A stretch of DNA of 57,756 nt from Treponema sp. (GCA_016296205.1 JAEDJS010000005.1:1-57756); one strand, 5' to 3'. Shown: positions 1 through 8,200, counted from the stretch's first letter. The notes: generated by a model not told the origin, from the letters alone. A program made the numbers and translations.

Positions 1-327
1 ATTTATTTCAGAATGACAGAGGCTTAATTCTTTTGGGACAGCCCCTTTTTTATTTTTATCGTCCCAGAAAATTTCTGAAAACATTCATTGTTGTCTGACC
101 GTCATCTTTATCTGGATCATTTGCCATTATAGCAGAAAGGCAGGAGCATGCAATTCCAGAGGGAAAAGTGAATGCTGCAAACCCAGCTGTAAAATTTGAA
201 TAATACAGAACTGATGTAAAAAAATCAACATTCCTGTATTTGAATCTCTCTAATTGTAAAAAAACAAACAATTCGCTATAATTTTGTAAATTTAAAAAAT
301 TTTATCAATTATAAGAGGATTGCAGAA
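1..327. other. Gene-poor left edge: REP-like scrap, mini-hairpin and argJ leader
   Basis: Bases 1-20 hold a degenerate copy of the AATGACAG repeat core found at 35.4 and 54.0 kb. Bases 33-50 form a very short GGG-ACAG-CCC hairpin followed by a T run, which could be a weak terminator for a plus-strand gene outside the window or the end of a mobile element. A minus-strand open frame of 71 codons (56-271) spans the middle; it has no clear ribosome binding site and I recognise no family, so I do not call it a gene. The argJ promoter occupies 254-282. Confidence 0.4.
254..282 (+). promoter_or_regulatory. Sigma-70-type promoter of argJBD
   Basis: A -35 element TTGTAA (254-259), a 17-bp spacer and a perfect -10 TATAAT (277-282) precede argJ by 45 bp. 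A leader of about 38 nt ends in a good ribosome binding site (AGAGGA) before the ATG. I did not find a convincing ARG-box-like operator. Confidence 0.6.
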
Positions 328-1563
328 ATGGTAAAATTTATTGACGGTGGAGTTACAGCTCCACAGGGTTTTAAAGCAAACGGAATTTGGAACGGAATCA
401 AAGAGAGCAGAAAAACTTTTGATACAGCTCTTTTGTATTCTGATGTAATGTGTGAAGCCGCAGGTATGTTCACTACAAACAAAGTTAAAGCAGAATGTGT
501 TAAACTTGATATGGAACGTATTAAAAGCGGTAAGGCTCAGGCTGTTATTATTAATGTTTGTTATGCCAACGCTTGTACCGGCGCAAAGGGTATGGAAATC
601 GCAATCCGAGAAGGCAAAAGTGCTGCAGATGCCCTTAACTTAAAGGAAGAAAATGTTCTTGTCTGTTCAACAGGAATTATTGGTCAGCAGCTGCCAGTAG
701 AAAAAGTTGAAGCCGGAATGGAAAAACTTGCAGCAGGCCTCAGCAAGGAAGGTCATACAAATGCCAGCCTGGCAATTATGACAACAGACACAAAAAATAA
801 AGAATGTGCAGTAGAAACAGTAATCGGAGGCAAAACAGTAAGAATCGGCGCAATGTGTAAAGGAAGCGGAATGATTCACATCAACATGGGAACAATGCTT
901 TCTTTTAATACAACAGACTGTGCAATTACAAATAAAATGCTTCTGGAAGCTTTACACAAAGTAGTTCCTGCAACATATAACTGCGTAAGCGTAGACGGTG
1001 ACACTTCAACAAATGACACAATTCTTCTTCTTGCCAACGGAAAGGCCGGTAACAGTTTGATTGATGGTCCTGGAGAAGATTTTGACATTTTTGTAGAAGC
1101 TTTAAAAACTCTCTGTGTTCAGATGGCAAAGAAAATTGCAGCCGATGGTGAAGGTGCCAGCCACATGGTTGAATGTACTGTTCACGGTGCATGCTGCGAA
1201 GAAAAAGCGAGAGTTATTGCAAAAAGTGTAATCTCTTCATCCCTGGTAAAAGCTGCATTCTTTGGTAAAGATGCAAACTGCGGAAGAATTCTTTGCGCAA
1301 TGGGTTACAGTGGAGCAGACTTTGATCCGGATAAAGTTAAAGTTGATTTTGCATCAGTTGATTCTAACGGAGATTATCAGAGTGTAACTGTAATTCAGGA
1401 TGGTGTGGGCCTTGAATTTGATGAAGACCAGGCTCTTAAAGTTCTTGGAGAAAAAGAAATTTTTGTTCATGTATATCTTGGGGAAGGAGATGCAGAAGCT
1501 TCTGCCTGGGGATGTGACTTAACTTACGATTACGTAAAAATTAACGGAGATTATAGAAGCTAA
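328..1563 (+). CDS. argJ: Bifunctional glutamate N-acetyltransferase / ornithine acetyltransferase
   Basis: ArgJ moves the acetyl group from N-acetylornithine to glutamate, recycling acetate in the arginine/ornithine pathway; some members also start the pathway from acetyl-CoA. The 411-residue length fits the family. The N-terminal half has the family motif ANACTG near residue 80. The self-cleavage site reads NMG/TML, with Thr189 as the expected nucleophile; most homologues have Ala rather than Gly before the Thr. An AGAGGA ribosome binding site supports the start. It is first in a tight argJ-argB-argD run, with argB beginning 1 bp after its stop. No argC, argF or argG is present here, so the cluster may serve ornithine supply as much as arginine. 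Confidence 0.95.
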   Translation: MVKFIDGGVTAPQGFKANGIWNGIKESRKTFDTALLYSDVMCEAAGMFTTNKVKAECVKLDMERIKSGKAQAVIINVCYANACTGAKGMEIAIREGKSAADALNLKEENVLVCSTGIIGQQLPVEKVEAGMEKLAAGLSKEGHTNASLAIMTTDTKNKECAVETVIGGKTVRIGAMCKGSGMIHINMGTMLSFNTTDCAITNKMLLEALHKVVPATYNCVSVDGDTSTNDTILLLANGKAGNSLIDGPGEDFDIFVEALKTLCVQMAKKIAADGEGASHMVECTVHGACCEEKARVIAKSVISSSLVKAAFFGKDANCGRILCAMGYSGADFDPDKVKVDFASVDSNGDYQSVTVIQDGVGLEFDEDQALKVLGEKEIFVHVYLGEGDAEASAWGCDLTYDYVKINGDYRS

Positions 1564-1564
1564 A

Positions 1565-2440
1565 ATGGAAGAGGTTAAAATTACAAACGAAACATGGAGC
1601 AATGTACTTGTTGAATCATTGCCATATTTTAAGCATTGGTGTGGAAAAATCGTTGTAGTAAAATACGGTGGAAATGCCATGCTTAACGAAGAACTCAAAA
1701 AAGCAGTTATGCAGGACATTGTTCTCCTTAATACAATTGGTGTTAAAGTTGTTCTTGTTCACGGTGGCGGGCCAGAAATCAACCATATGCTGGAAAAAAT
1801 CGGAAAGGAAAGCAAGTTCATTAATGGGCTCCGTTATACAGATGAAGAAACAATGGAAATTGTTCAAATGGTTCTTACAGGAAAGTTGAATAAAGACATT
1901 GTTGGAATTCTCTTGCAGGAAGGCGGAAAAGCAGTTGGGTTAAGCGGTGTTGATTCTGGACTTCTCCGGGCAAAGAAAATAGAAAAGGATGGAGTTGACC
2001 TTGGTTTTGTTGGGGAAGTAACAGATGTTGATCCAAGTATTGTGCAGTCACTTCTTGATAAAGATTTTATTCCTGTTATTTCTACTGTTGCACTTGGTGA
2101 AGACGGTGATATGAACCGCTACAACATTAATGCAGATACAGCAGCCGCTAAAATTGCAGTTGCCCTTAAAGCAGAAAAATTTGTTCAGCTTACAAATGTT
2201 CCTGGTGTTCTTCATAAAGTAGAAGATCCAACTTCACTCATTAAAAGAATTGACCGCCAGGCTATTCCATCTATGATTTCTACAGGAGTAATTTCCAGCG
2301 GTATGATTCCAAAAATTGAATGCTGTCTGGAAGCTCTTAAAGGTGGTGTTCCAAGAACTCATATTATAGATGGCCGGGTTCCTCATTCACTTCTTATAGA
2401 AATGTTCAGTGATCGGGGAATCGGAACAATGATTTATTAA
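1565..2440 (+). CDS. argB: Acetylglutamate kinase
   Basis: ArgB phosphorylates N-acetylglutamate with ATP, the second step of the acetylated ornithine pathway, and is usually the arginine-feedback step. The 291-residue protein shows the amino-acid kinase signature: a Lys-Tyr-Gly-Gly-Asn nucleotide motif near residue 34 (VVKYGGNAM) and a glycine-rich VLVHGGGPEI loop near residue 65 that binds the substrate. The C-terminal part includes NINADTAAAKIA, typical of the family. It lies 1 bp after argJ and 25 bp before argD, so co-transcription is very likely. Confidence 0.95.
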   Translation: MEEVKITNETWSNVLVESLPYFKHWCGKIVVVKYGGNAMLNEELKKAVMQDIVLLNTIGVKVVLVHGGGPEINHMLEKIGKESKFINGLRYTDEETMEIVQMVLTGKLNKDIVGILLQEGGKAVGLSGVDSGLLRAKKIEKDGVDLGFVGEVTDVDPSIVQSLLDKDFIPVISTVALGEDGDMNRYNINADTAAAKIAVALKAEKFVQLTNVPGVLHKVEDPTSLIKRIDRQAIPSMISTGVISSGMIPKIECCLEALKGGVPRTHIIDGRVPHSLLIEMFSDRGIGTMIY

Positions 2441-2465
2441 TAGAAGATTTGTTGAGGAAAATAAA

Positions 2466-3632
2466 ATGGCAAAAAATAATGTTGTTAATAATTACGGTTC
2501 TTTTGATGTTACTTTTAAAAGTGCAAAGGGAAGCGTACTAAAAGATGTTAATGGAAAAAAATATATCGACTTTCTGGCAGGTATTGCAGTAAACTGTGTT
2601 GGTCATAATTACGGTCCCCTGGTAAAAGCAATTTCAAGACAGGCAAGAAAGCAGATTCATATTTCAAATTATTATACAAGTGACATCGGAAATCTTTACG
2701 CCGACGAACTTTTGTTCAGAACAGGATTTGAAGGTGTATTTTTTGGAAACAGTGGTGCAGAAGCAAATGAAGCTGCAATCAAACTGGCAAGAAAATATGG
2801 ACAGCTTAATGGCGGGTCAAAAAGAAAGGTGATTGTTACTCTCGAAAAATCTTTCCACGGAAGAACTTTGGCCACTTTAACTGCTACAGGTCAGGATAAA
2901 TTTCATCCGGAAGATTTTGCTCCTTATCCAGATGGGTTTAAAACAATTAAACCAAATGATATGGCTGAGCTTAAAAATGCTTTTGATGACACAACCTGTG
3001 CATTAATGATTGAATGTGTTCAGGGAGAAGGTGGAGTAAATCTTATCCAACCGGAATGGGCACAAAAAGCAGCAGAGCTTGCAAGAAAAGCCGGTGCAAT
3101 TGTTATTGCCGATGAAGTTCAGACTGGAATGGGAAGAACAGGTAGTCTTCTTGCCAGTGAACAGCTCCAGTTTAATCCTGATGTTGTAACTCTGGCAAAA
3201 GGAATTGCAGGTGGTGTTCCAATGGGTGCATGTCTTTTTAGAGGTCCTGCAAATGTATTTAAAGCCGGTGATCATCAGTCAACTTTTGGAGGAAATCCAT
3301 TGGCTTGTGCTGCAGCCCGTGTTGTTCTTAAAACATTAACAAGTCCTGATTTTATGGCAAAGGTTCTTAAAAAAGGTGAATATATTAAGAAAACAATCAA
3401 AAGCTGGAATCTTCCTTGTGTTACAGATATCAGGGGAATGGGGCTTATGATTGGAATTCAGGTAAAACAGAATCCTCTTGAAGTAGAAAAACTCTGTCTG
3501 GAAAAAGGGCTTTTGTTTTCTACAGCAGGAACAGATACAATCAGACTTGTGCCGCCTTTGAACATTTCAAAAAGAAATATTAATGCAGGTCTTGCAATCC
3601 TTAAGGAATGTCTTGAGGCTACACAGTTTTAA
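2466..3632 (+). CDS. argD: Acetylornithine aminotransferase
   Basis: ArgD is a PLP-dependent class III aminotransferase that converts N-acetylglutamate semialdehyde to N-acetylornithine with glutamate as donor. The 388 residues have the normal family length. Visible motifs are GNSGAEANEAAIKLAR (cofactor phosphate region), ADEVQTGMGRTG (Asp binding the pyridine nitrogen) and LAKGIAGGVPMGA with the Schiff-base Lys. The start follows a GAGGAAA ribosome binding site. It is the third gene of the arg run; argC must be elsewhere. ArgD enzymes may also act on succinyl-diaminopimelate or ornithine, so exact substrate is inferred from the neighbours. Confidence 0.93.
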   Translation: MAKNNVVNNYGSFDVTFKSAKGSVLKDVNGKKYIDFLAGIAVNCVGHNYGPLVKAISRQARKQIHISNYYTSDIGNLYADELLFRTGFEGVFFGNSGAEANEAAIKLARKYGQLNGGSKRKVIVTLEKSFHGRTLATLTATGQDKFHPEDFAPYPDGFKTIKPNDMAELKNAFDDTTCALMIECVQGEGGVNLIQPEWAQKAAELARKAGAIVIADEVQTGMGRTGSLLASEQLQFNPDVVTLAKGIAGGVPMGACLFRGPANVFKAGDHQSTFGGNPLACAAARVVLKTLTSPDFMAKVLKKGEYIKKTIKSWNLPCVTDIRGMGLMIGIQVKQNPLEVEKLCLEKGLLFSTAGTDTIRLVPPLNISKRNINAGLAILKECLEATQF

Positions 3633-3653
3633 AAATTTAAATAAGGGTGTTGA

Positions 3654-5288
3654 ATGAAGAAAGCCGCAGTACCAATTATTGTTAGTGTTGCCCTGATTTC
3701 GTTTCTGGCAAGTGCAATTTTATTCCGCTATGTAATCTGGAAACCAAAGCAGGAAGCCAATAATCCAAAGATTATTACTCCCAATGTTCAGAGTATTAAA
3801 GATGATATTCATTCTGATTCTTCTATTATGATGGATGATTCTGTTCTTACTTCTCTTGTTCCTCTTGAAGACGGTGAAACTTTGCTTAGTATAGTAAGTA
3901 TGGATTTTGACGGTGATGGTTTGGATGATCAGGTAAATGCAGTTCGTTCAGCACTTAATCCTTATGTTTCACTTGTTGTAGGGCTTTACAATAAAAAGAA
4001 AAATGAATATGAGCGTGTTGCCACAATTGCTACAAAAGTAACTCAGGTTGTAACTTTTGCATATACAGGCCTTGATTTAACAGGAGAACATAAAACTGCT
4101 TTAACTTATCAGGGGTATACAGAAAACGGAAATAACGTATTCCAAGCGTTCTATTTAGGAAGAGATTCAAGGGACCGCTATTATCAGAAAACAATTGCAG
4201 ATTTTGAAGTTGACGGTACTATTTTTGTTCAGCAAATTGAACGTTACGATTCATATCAGAAATCAAACAGTGGCGTGGCAGGAACTGCTTTCCCAATCTG
4301 GGTTTATTCAACAGATACAAGTGAACGTTCCAACGGTGACCAGCTGCAGACAAGATACGAATGGAATGCGGAAGAGCAGAAATATGTTCAGGCTGCTCAA
4401 ATCAGAATGACAGGAAATAAACTTGTTGCAAAAGAACTGGCAAAAATTCAGGATGGTACAGAAGCAACTTTTGCCAGATTTTTGGACGGACTGTGGTATA
4501 AAACAGAAAATAAAGTTGGAGGCGTAAAATATCTTTTTGTAAATTATGATGACAAAGAAATTATTTTTCTCCAGGATGAAAGTGAAGAGGTTTATAACTG
4601 GCGCACAAGCAGACTGCGCAGAAACGGAATTTACATTACTACAACAAATCAGGAAATTCAAAATCTTCAGAGACGAGTTGATATTTCACTTCTTGGCATA
4701 GACCGTGTTAACCTTAGAATTCAGGATGACCTTCGCATGCTGATTAATGAAAGTAATCTCTGGGACGGTGAGTATAAAAAGGTAAACTATAATTCGGCAC
4801 TTCAGGACAGCGGTAAAAAATCACTTGCATCTGAATTTATTGCAGATCTGGAAAAGGGCCCCAGCTGGAAGTCTGCAGATGGAAAAAGTATTTTCTTTAG
4901 CAATGGAATTTATTCTGTAAACAGTGAAGTGTTTGAAGATGTTGTTGTGCAGGATGATAATGAATGGTCGGAAGAAGATTTTGTTGAAGAAGCTTCGTTT
5001 TTAAGCACCAACATGGATACTGGAAATTATACTACCATTGATTCAGAAGGAAAGGCTTTTATTCAATTTAGAAGCAGAGGGCAAAATGTTTTCTTTAATG
5101 GAACATATTATGTTTATTACGCACCACTTCCAGACCCGCCTCAAACTTCAAAAAGCAGAAAAAAGCAGGAACTTCCAAAATTTAATAAAGACAGTATTAT
5201 TATGGTTCCTTACATTGTAACTCCGGAATCCACTTACTCACGGGATGGAGCAACAATTATTTTAACCAGAAATGAATCAAAAGAATAA
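3654..5288 (+). CDS. Pallilysin-related lipocalin-like envelope protein
   Basis: The 544-residue protein has an N-terminal membrane anchor or uncleaved signal (residues 7-27) without a clear lipobox Cys. Residues about 80-95 hold an Asp-rich motif (DFDGDGLDD), like an EF-hand loop. Residues about 275-380 align by eye with the core of T. pallidum pallilysin (TP0751): GLWYKT against GLWIQT, QNLQRRVDIS against SSIRRRLEVT, and NLWDGEYKK against SMWDGQYTR. The HEVIH motif once proposed as the TP0751 metalloprotease site is absent here. A second similar stretch (about 405-500) may be a degenerate repeat. It starts 21 bp after argD with a good AAGGGTG site and may ride on arg transcription. The adhesin role is known only for TP0751. 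Confidence 0.7.
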   Translation: MKKAAVPIIVSVALISFLASAILFRYVIWKPKQEANNPKIITPNVQSIKDDIHSDSSIMMDDSVLTSLVPLEDGETLLSIVSMDFDGDGLDDQVNAVRSALNPYVSLVVGLYNKKKNEYERVATIATKVTQVVTFAYTGLDLTGEHKTALTYQGYTENGNNVFQAFYLGRDSRDRYYQKTIADFEVDGTIFVQQIERYDSYQKSNSGVAGTAFPIWVYSTDTSERSNGDQLQTRYEWNAEEQKYVQAAQIRMTGNKLVAKELAKIQDGTEATFARFLDGLWYKTENKVGGVKYLFVNYDDKEIIFLQDESEEVYNWRTSRLRRNGIYITTTNQEIQNLQRRVDISLLGIDRVNLRIQDDLRMLINESNLWDGEYKKVNYNSALQDSGKKSLASEFIADLEKGPSWKSADGKSIFFSNGIYSVNSEVFEDVVVQDDNEWSEEDFVEEASFLSTNMDTGNYTTIDSEGKAFIQFRSRGQNVFFNGTYYVYYAPLPDPPQTSKSRKKQELPKFNKDSIIMVPYIVTPESTYSRDGATIILTRNESKE

Positions 5289-5313
5289 AAAAAATAAAAA
5301 AAATAAAAAAAAA

Positions 5314-5326
5314 CTGGCCGGCAATT
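5314..5326. repeat. 13-bp direct repeat, left copy
   Basis: CTGGCCGGCAATT occurs here and again at 7370-7382 in the same orientation. The pair brackets the Fic remnant and the rSAM/lipoprotein genes. It directly follows an A-rich tract (5287-5313) with T every eight or nine bases. Confidence 0.6.
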
Positions 5327-5407
5327 ATAAAGCTGTCAGCATGCCGAATGAAATATAGCCAAATCACCGAATAACCGCTTGCTTAAGGAAAATAATTTCT
5401 AAAATCT

Positions 5408-5470
5408 CCTATTGTTAATAGCAATCTCCTATTTTGTATGTTATAATAGGAGAGACAGGAGAACAATAGG
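5408..5470 (+). promoter_or_regulatory. Nested palindromic operator over the promoter of the Fic remnant
   Basis: Two inverted repeats are nested. The outer arms are CCTATTGTT (5408-5416) and AACAATAGG (5462-5470). The inner arms are TCTCCTATT (5425-5433) and AATAGGAGA (5445-5453). The -10 TATAAT (5442-5447) lies inside the inner palindrome and the ribosome binding site (AGGAG, 5456-5460) between inner and outer arms, so a dimeric repressor bound here would block transcription. Autoregulation by the protein's own lost HTH domain is a natural guess. Confidence 0.6.
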
Positions 5471-5472
5471 GG

Positions 5473-5655
5473 ATGCGAACTTTTGATTATTCAAAACTGA
5501 ACTGCAACATTGATAATGAAATCATGGGCTACATTGCCAAAATACATGAATTCAAAGGCAGACAGCAGCTATTCATTAACCAGAAAAAAGAAAAATTGGA
5601 AAAACTGGTTGAAATAGTAAAGATCCAGAGTACAGAAAGCTCTAATAAAAACTAA
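5473..5655 (+). pseudogene. Fic-family protein, N-terminal remnant
   Basis: These 60 codons match by eye the N-terminal helical region of Fic/DOC adenylyltransferase-type proteins of the MRTFDYSKL class, including the IHEFKGRQQLF stretch and the segment EIVKIQSTESSN. In full-length proteins that segment runs into a SN-x-IEG motif and then the Fic core HPFxxGNGR; here a stop interrupts at SSNKN and no Fic core follows. The same frame continues after the stop for 27 more codons (5656-5739, ending KEYPELIK), with no similarity I recognise. The intact operator-promoter suggests recent decay. A small functional protein is possible but less likely. Confidence 0.6.
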
Positions 5656-5766
5656 AATTATTATAAAGACTACCCGCATAATATGACAAAAGAGGAAATA
5701 GAAATATTTAACAAAGAATACCCCGAGTTAATAAAATAAAATCCCCAGATTCAGGATGACAGTAAT

Positions 5767-6864
5767 TTACTTCAAATTCAAAAGTTCATAATTACATCGG
5801 TCAACTTCGCTCTGCATGTCGTGGTGAAGATGCATGCCGTTTCCAAGACAGTCCTTCCACTTTTTGCATTTCTTACATTTACCTTTTTTAGCCCAGCTTT
5901 TATTTCTCATGTTCTGAAATTTATTGTTCCAGATATCCATGAATTTTTCTTCGTAAATATTACCCTGAATAAAATCCTTAGCACGAACACTTAAACAGGC
6001 ACCAACATTCCCGTTTGTCCACACGCTTCCTACATTGATTCCGCCGTGGCAGAAGAAGAAATAATCTCTGGCCTTAAGTTCATATTTACCAAGATAACCT
6101 TCACAGCTGTAATTTAAGTGAATTGATTTTCCATCCTTAGTTTTATACTGTCTTGTTTCAGTAATAAAATCCATCAACTGAACATATTCTTCGCGACTTA
6201 AAGACAAATCATTTTTTTCAGCACGTCCTTCCGGGAAAATAGAAAATATTCTCCACTTTTCAACACCTTCTGAAATCAAAAAATCTCTAAGTTCAGGCAG
6301 GATCGCAAGATTTCCTTTATGAACACAGGTAATCACATCAAAAACAAAATATCCCGGATTTGCCTTCTGAAACTTTACAACAGTTCTAATGGCATTCATT
6401 ACTCTTTCATAAGAATTTTTATTCTGTCTTAAATGATTATGCTGTTCTTCAAAACCGTCCAGACTGAAACTCATAGAAGTCATTCCGGCTTTTATTAAAC
6501 TTATAAATCGCTCTGTAGAAAAAGCAAGTCCATTAGTTACAATGCCCCAGTTGAATCCACGCTTAACAATTTCTTTTCCGGCATCTTCAAGATCGGATCT
6601 AAGTAAAGGTTCGCCGCCTGTAATACAAACTGTAAGTTTTTTTGCTGAATTACGGGCCTTAACATCATCAAGGACAGCTACAAAATCTTCTAAAGGCATA
6701 TCTTTCTGGTCGCTGTTTTTTAAACAGTCACTTCCGCAGTGAAGACAATTTAAATTGCAGCGTAAAGTACATTCCCAGAAGAGATAATTTAATTCATGTT
6801 TTTTAATCTGATGATTTCTGTAGCGTAAAAAAACGAAGCGTTTAAACCATAATGGTAAGTTCAT
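5767..6864 (-). CDS. Radical SAM/SPASM enzyme of the rSAM/lipoprotein system
   Basis: The 365-residue protein carries the radical SAM CX3CX2C cluster motif (Cys36, Cys40, Cys43), a GGEP motif (83-86) for SAM binding, and a SPASM-type C-terminus with Cys272, Cys290 (in a G-x4-C motif), Cys330, Cys333, Cys339 and Cys357. The second Cys of the usual SPASM CX3C is missing, so one auxiliary cluster may be incomplete. SPASM enzymes usually modify ribosomally made peptides. It begins 12 bp after a small lipoprotein gene, the arrangement I recall as the TIGR04133/TIGR04134 rSAM/lipoprotein pair, known in gut Bacteroidetes and treponemes and without known chemistry. Substrate and reaction are inferred only from the pairing. 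Confidence 0.8.
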   Translation of the reverse strand: MNLPLWFKRFVFLRYRNHQIKKHELNYLFWECTLRCNLNCLHCGSDCLKNSDQKDMPLEDFVAVLDDVKARNSAKKLTVCITGGEPLLRSDLEDAGKEIVKRGFNWGIVTNGLAFSTERFISLIKAGMTSMSFSLDGFEEQHNHLRQNKNSYERVMNAIRTVVKFQKANPGYFVFDVITCVHKGNLAILPELRDFLISEGVEKWRIFSIFPEGRAEKNDLSLSREEYVQLMDFITETRQYKTKDGKSIHLNYSCEGYLGKYELKARDYFFFCHGGINVGSVWTNGNVGACLSVRAKDFIQGNIYEEKFMDIWNNKFQNMRNKSWAKKGKCKKCKKWKDCLGNGMHLHHDMQSEVDRCNYELLNLK

Positions 6865-6876
6865 AATTTTTCCGCA

Positions 6877-7308
6877 CTACTCTGTGTCTTTTTCAAGAGC
6901 AACCTTTACTGATTTTGCTGTACCAGTAAGGCCTTCAAAATCTACAGTTACTTCCTTAGATTTAAATTTTCCGCCGTTCTCTGAACCATCAATATCTTCT
7001 ACAACAAAAGTTACTTCGCTATCTTTAGGTGTAAAAAGACTGATGTTTCCAGCTTCGTCTGTAATATCTGCATTATCTGGATTTTCTTTTTCAGAAACTT
7101 TTATTTCTTTGATTAATTTATCTTCTGTATTTTCGTCATACTCTCCGTTTCCGTCAGCGTCGTAAAATACAGTAAAGTCTACTTCATTTACATATAAAGA
7201 TGGATAATAACCAGGGCAACCGTAACAGGCTGTAAAAGTAGCAGTAATTCCACAGGCAGAAAAAATTGTCCCAATTACCTTAAAAAAGTTTTTCTTTGTT
7301 TTTTTCAT
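6877..7308 (-). CDS. Small lipoprotein, likely partner of the radical SAM enzyme
   Basis: A 143-residue protein with a basic N-terminus, a hydrophobic signal (about 9-27) and a lipobox ending at Cys28 (TFTAC), followed at once by YGCPGYYP. A Tyr-Gly-x-Pro motif just after the lipidated Cys is what I recall as the hallmark of the TIGR04134 lipoproteins of rSAM/lipoprotein systems. Residues 49-58 hold an Asp-rich loop (YDADGNGEYD), and the rest is predicted beta-rich like a carboxypeptidase-regulatory or transthyretin-like domain. It is transcribed first, from a TTGACA promoter, with the rSAM gene 12 bp downstream. Cys19 and Cys31 are the only other Cys. Which residues are modified, if any, is unknown. 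Confidence 0.7.
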   Translation of the reverse strand: MKKTKKNFFKVIGTIFSACGITATFTACYGCPGYYPSLYVNEVDFTVFYDADGNGEYDENTEDKLIKEIKVSEKENPDNADITDEAGNISLFTPKDSEVTFVVEDIDGSENGGKFKSKEVTVDFEGLTGTAKSVKVALEKDTE

Positions 7309-7358
7309 ATCTCTGTCCTATAAAAATAAATTTTTTTCATCACAGATTGTTTAAAATA

Positions 7359-7388
7359 ATATTAAAAATCTGGCCGGCAATTTGTCAA
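7359..7388 (-). promoter_or_regulatory. Promoter of the lipoprotein-rSAM operon
   Basis: On the minus strand a perfect -35 TTGACA (7388-7383) is followed by an 18-bp spacer and a -10 TAATAT (7364-7359). The predicted leader is about 45 nt. The right 13-bp direct repeat (7370-7382) lies entirely in the spacer, so whatever placed the repeat also shaped the promoter. Confidence 0.5.
7370..7382. repeat. 13-bp direct repeat, right copy
   Basis: Second copy of CTGGCCGGCAATT, identical to 5314-5326 and in the same orientation, closing the small accessory segment of about 2.06 kb. Confidence 0.6.
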
Positions 7389-7468
7389 TTATTGGACTAT
7401 ACGCCAGCCAGTATTTGTTTGCGTTCAAAAAAAGAAATTCAACTTAAATTACTTTTCAGAACTTGACC

Positions 7469-8200
7469 TTATTTTTCTGCTGTTGATTTTTCTGCGGCAC
7501 TTGAACCAATCCAGTCAAAGAGGATAGGTGCATCAAGGTTGCTTTTCTGTTTGTTTGTGTGAACTGTAAATTCAATTGTTTTAATTGCTTTTACATCATC
7601 CTGAATATCACCGGCTCTGTTTCCCATAACGTATGAATTGCTCAAACCGTTAAGTTCAATCAATTTCCAGCCTGCACCAATGCGAGACATGTTGTATGAG
7701 TTGATTTTTCCAGTGAGGTTTTTTCCGTTTACTGCAACTGTAAAAGTTGGGTAAGTTTTTTCTGAATTTTCCCATGCAAGATGAGTTGGAACGTACATTA
7801 CTGCATAAAGTGGAGCTTTTGAAGAATCAATTGCCTGTGGGAATTCAAATTTGATTGTGTAATCAGCTTTTTCTGCACCAAAATCACGGTAGAAGCTTAC
7901 GACCTGATCGTCACCGGTTTCAATAAGGCTTAATGCTTCTGCAGAAATATCTGTTCCGTTTTTGTAAGCAGTAACTTTAAGTCCGCTGTCTGTAATCGAT
8001 TTGTTCTGTATTGCATCTTTAAAACTAAAAGCAGCCTTTTCGTCATCAAGGATTGATTCTGCACCTTTAAGAATTGCAGGAGTAACATTCTTCATTCCAC
8101 GGATTTTTGAATTGTTAACACCTGTATAAGATTTTTTTGCAAATGCGCCCATTGAAGAAGCTACAGCCAATGCTGCCAGAATACATAATGCTTTTTTCAT
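7469..8200 (-). CDS. Secreted protein of unknown function
   Basis: The 243-residue product has a classic signal peptide ending AFA (residues 19-21) before KKSYTG, so it should be exported to the periplasm or beyond. It has no Cys after the signal and no transmembrane helix. The middle (about 95-235) is beta-rich with alternating hydrophobic residues and aromatic positions, suggesting a jelly-roll or carbohydrate-binding fold. I recognise no family. A strong AAGGAG ribosome binding site supports the start, and a TATAAT lies about 40 bp upstream. It is monocistronic and divergent from the diguanylate cyclases. Confidence 0.75.
   Translation of the reverse strand: MKKALCILAALAVASSMGAFAKKSYTGVNNSKIRGMKNVTPAILKGAESILDDEKAAFSFKDAIQNKSITDSGLKVTAYKNGTDISAEALSLIETGDDQVVSFYRDFGAEKADYTIKFEFPQAIDSSKAPLYAVMYVPTHLAWENSEKTYPTFTVAVNGKNLTGKINSYNMSRIGAGWKLIELNGLSNSYVMGNRAGDIQDDVKAIKTIEFTVHTNKQKSNLDAPILFDWIGSSAAEKSTAEK

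Noticed and set aside
56..271. Minus-strand open frame of 71 codons at the left edge
   Set aside because: No ribosome binding site, no recognisable family, and AT-rich sequence that contains the argJ promoter on the other strand at its 5' end.
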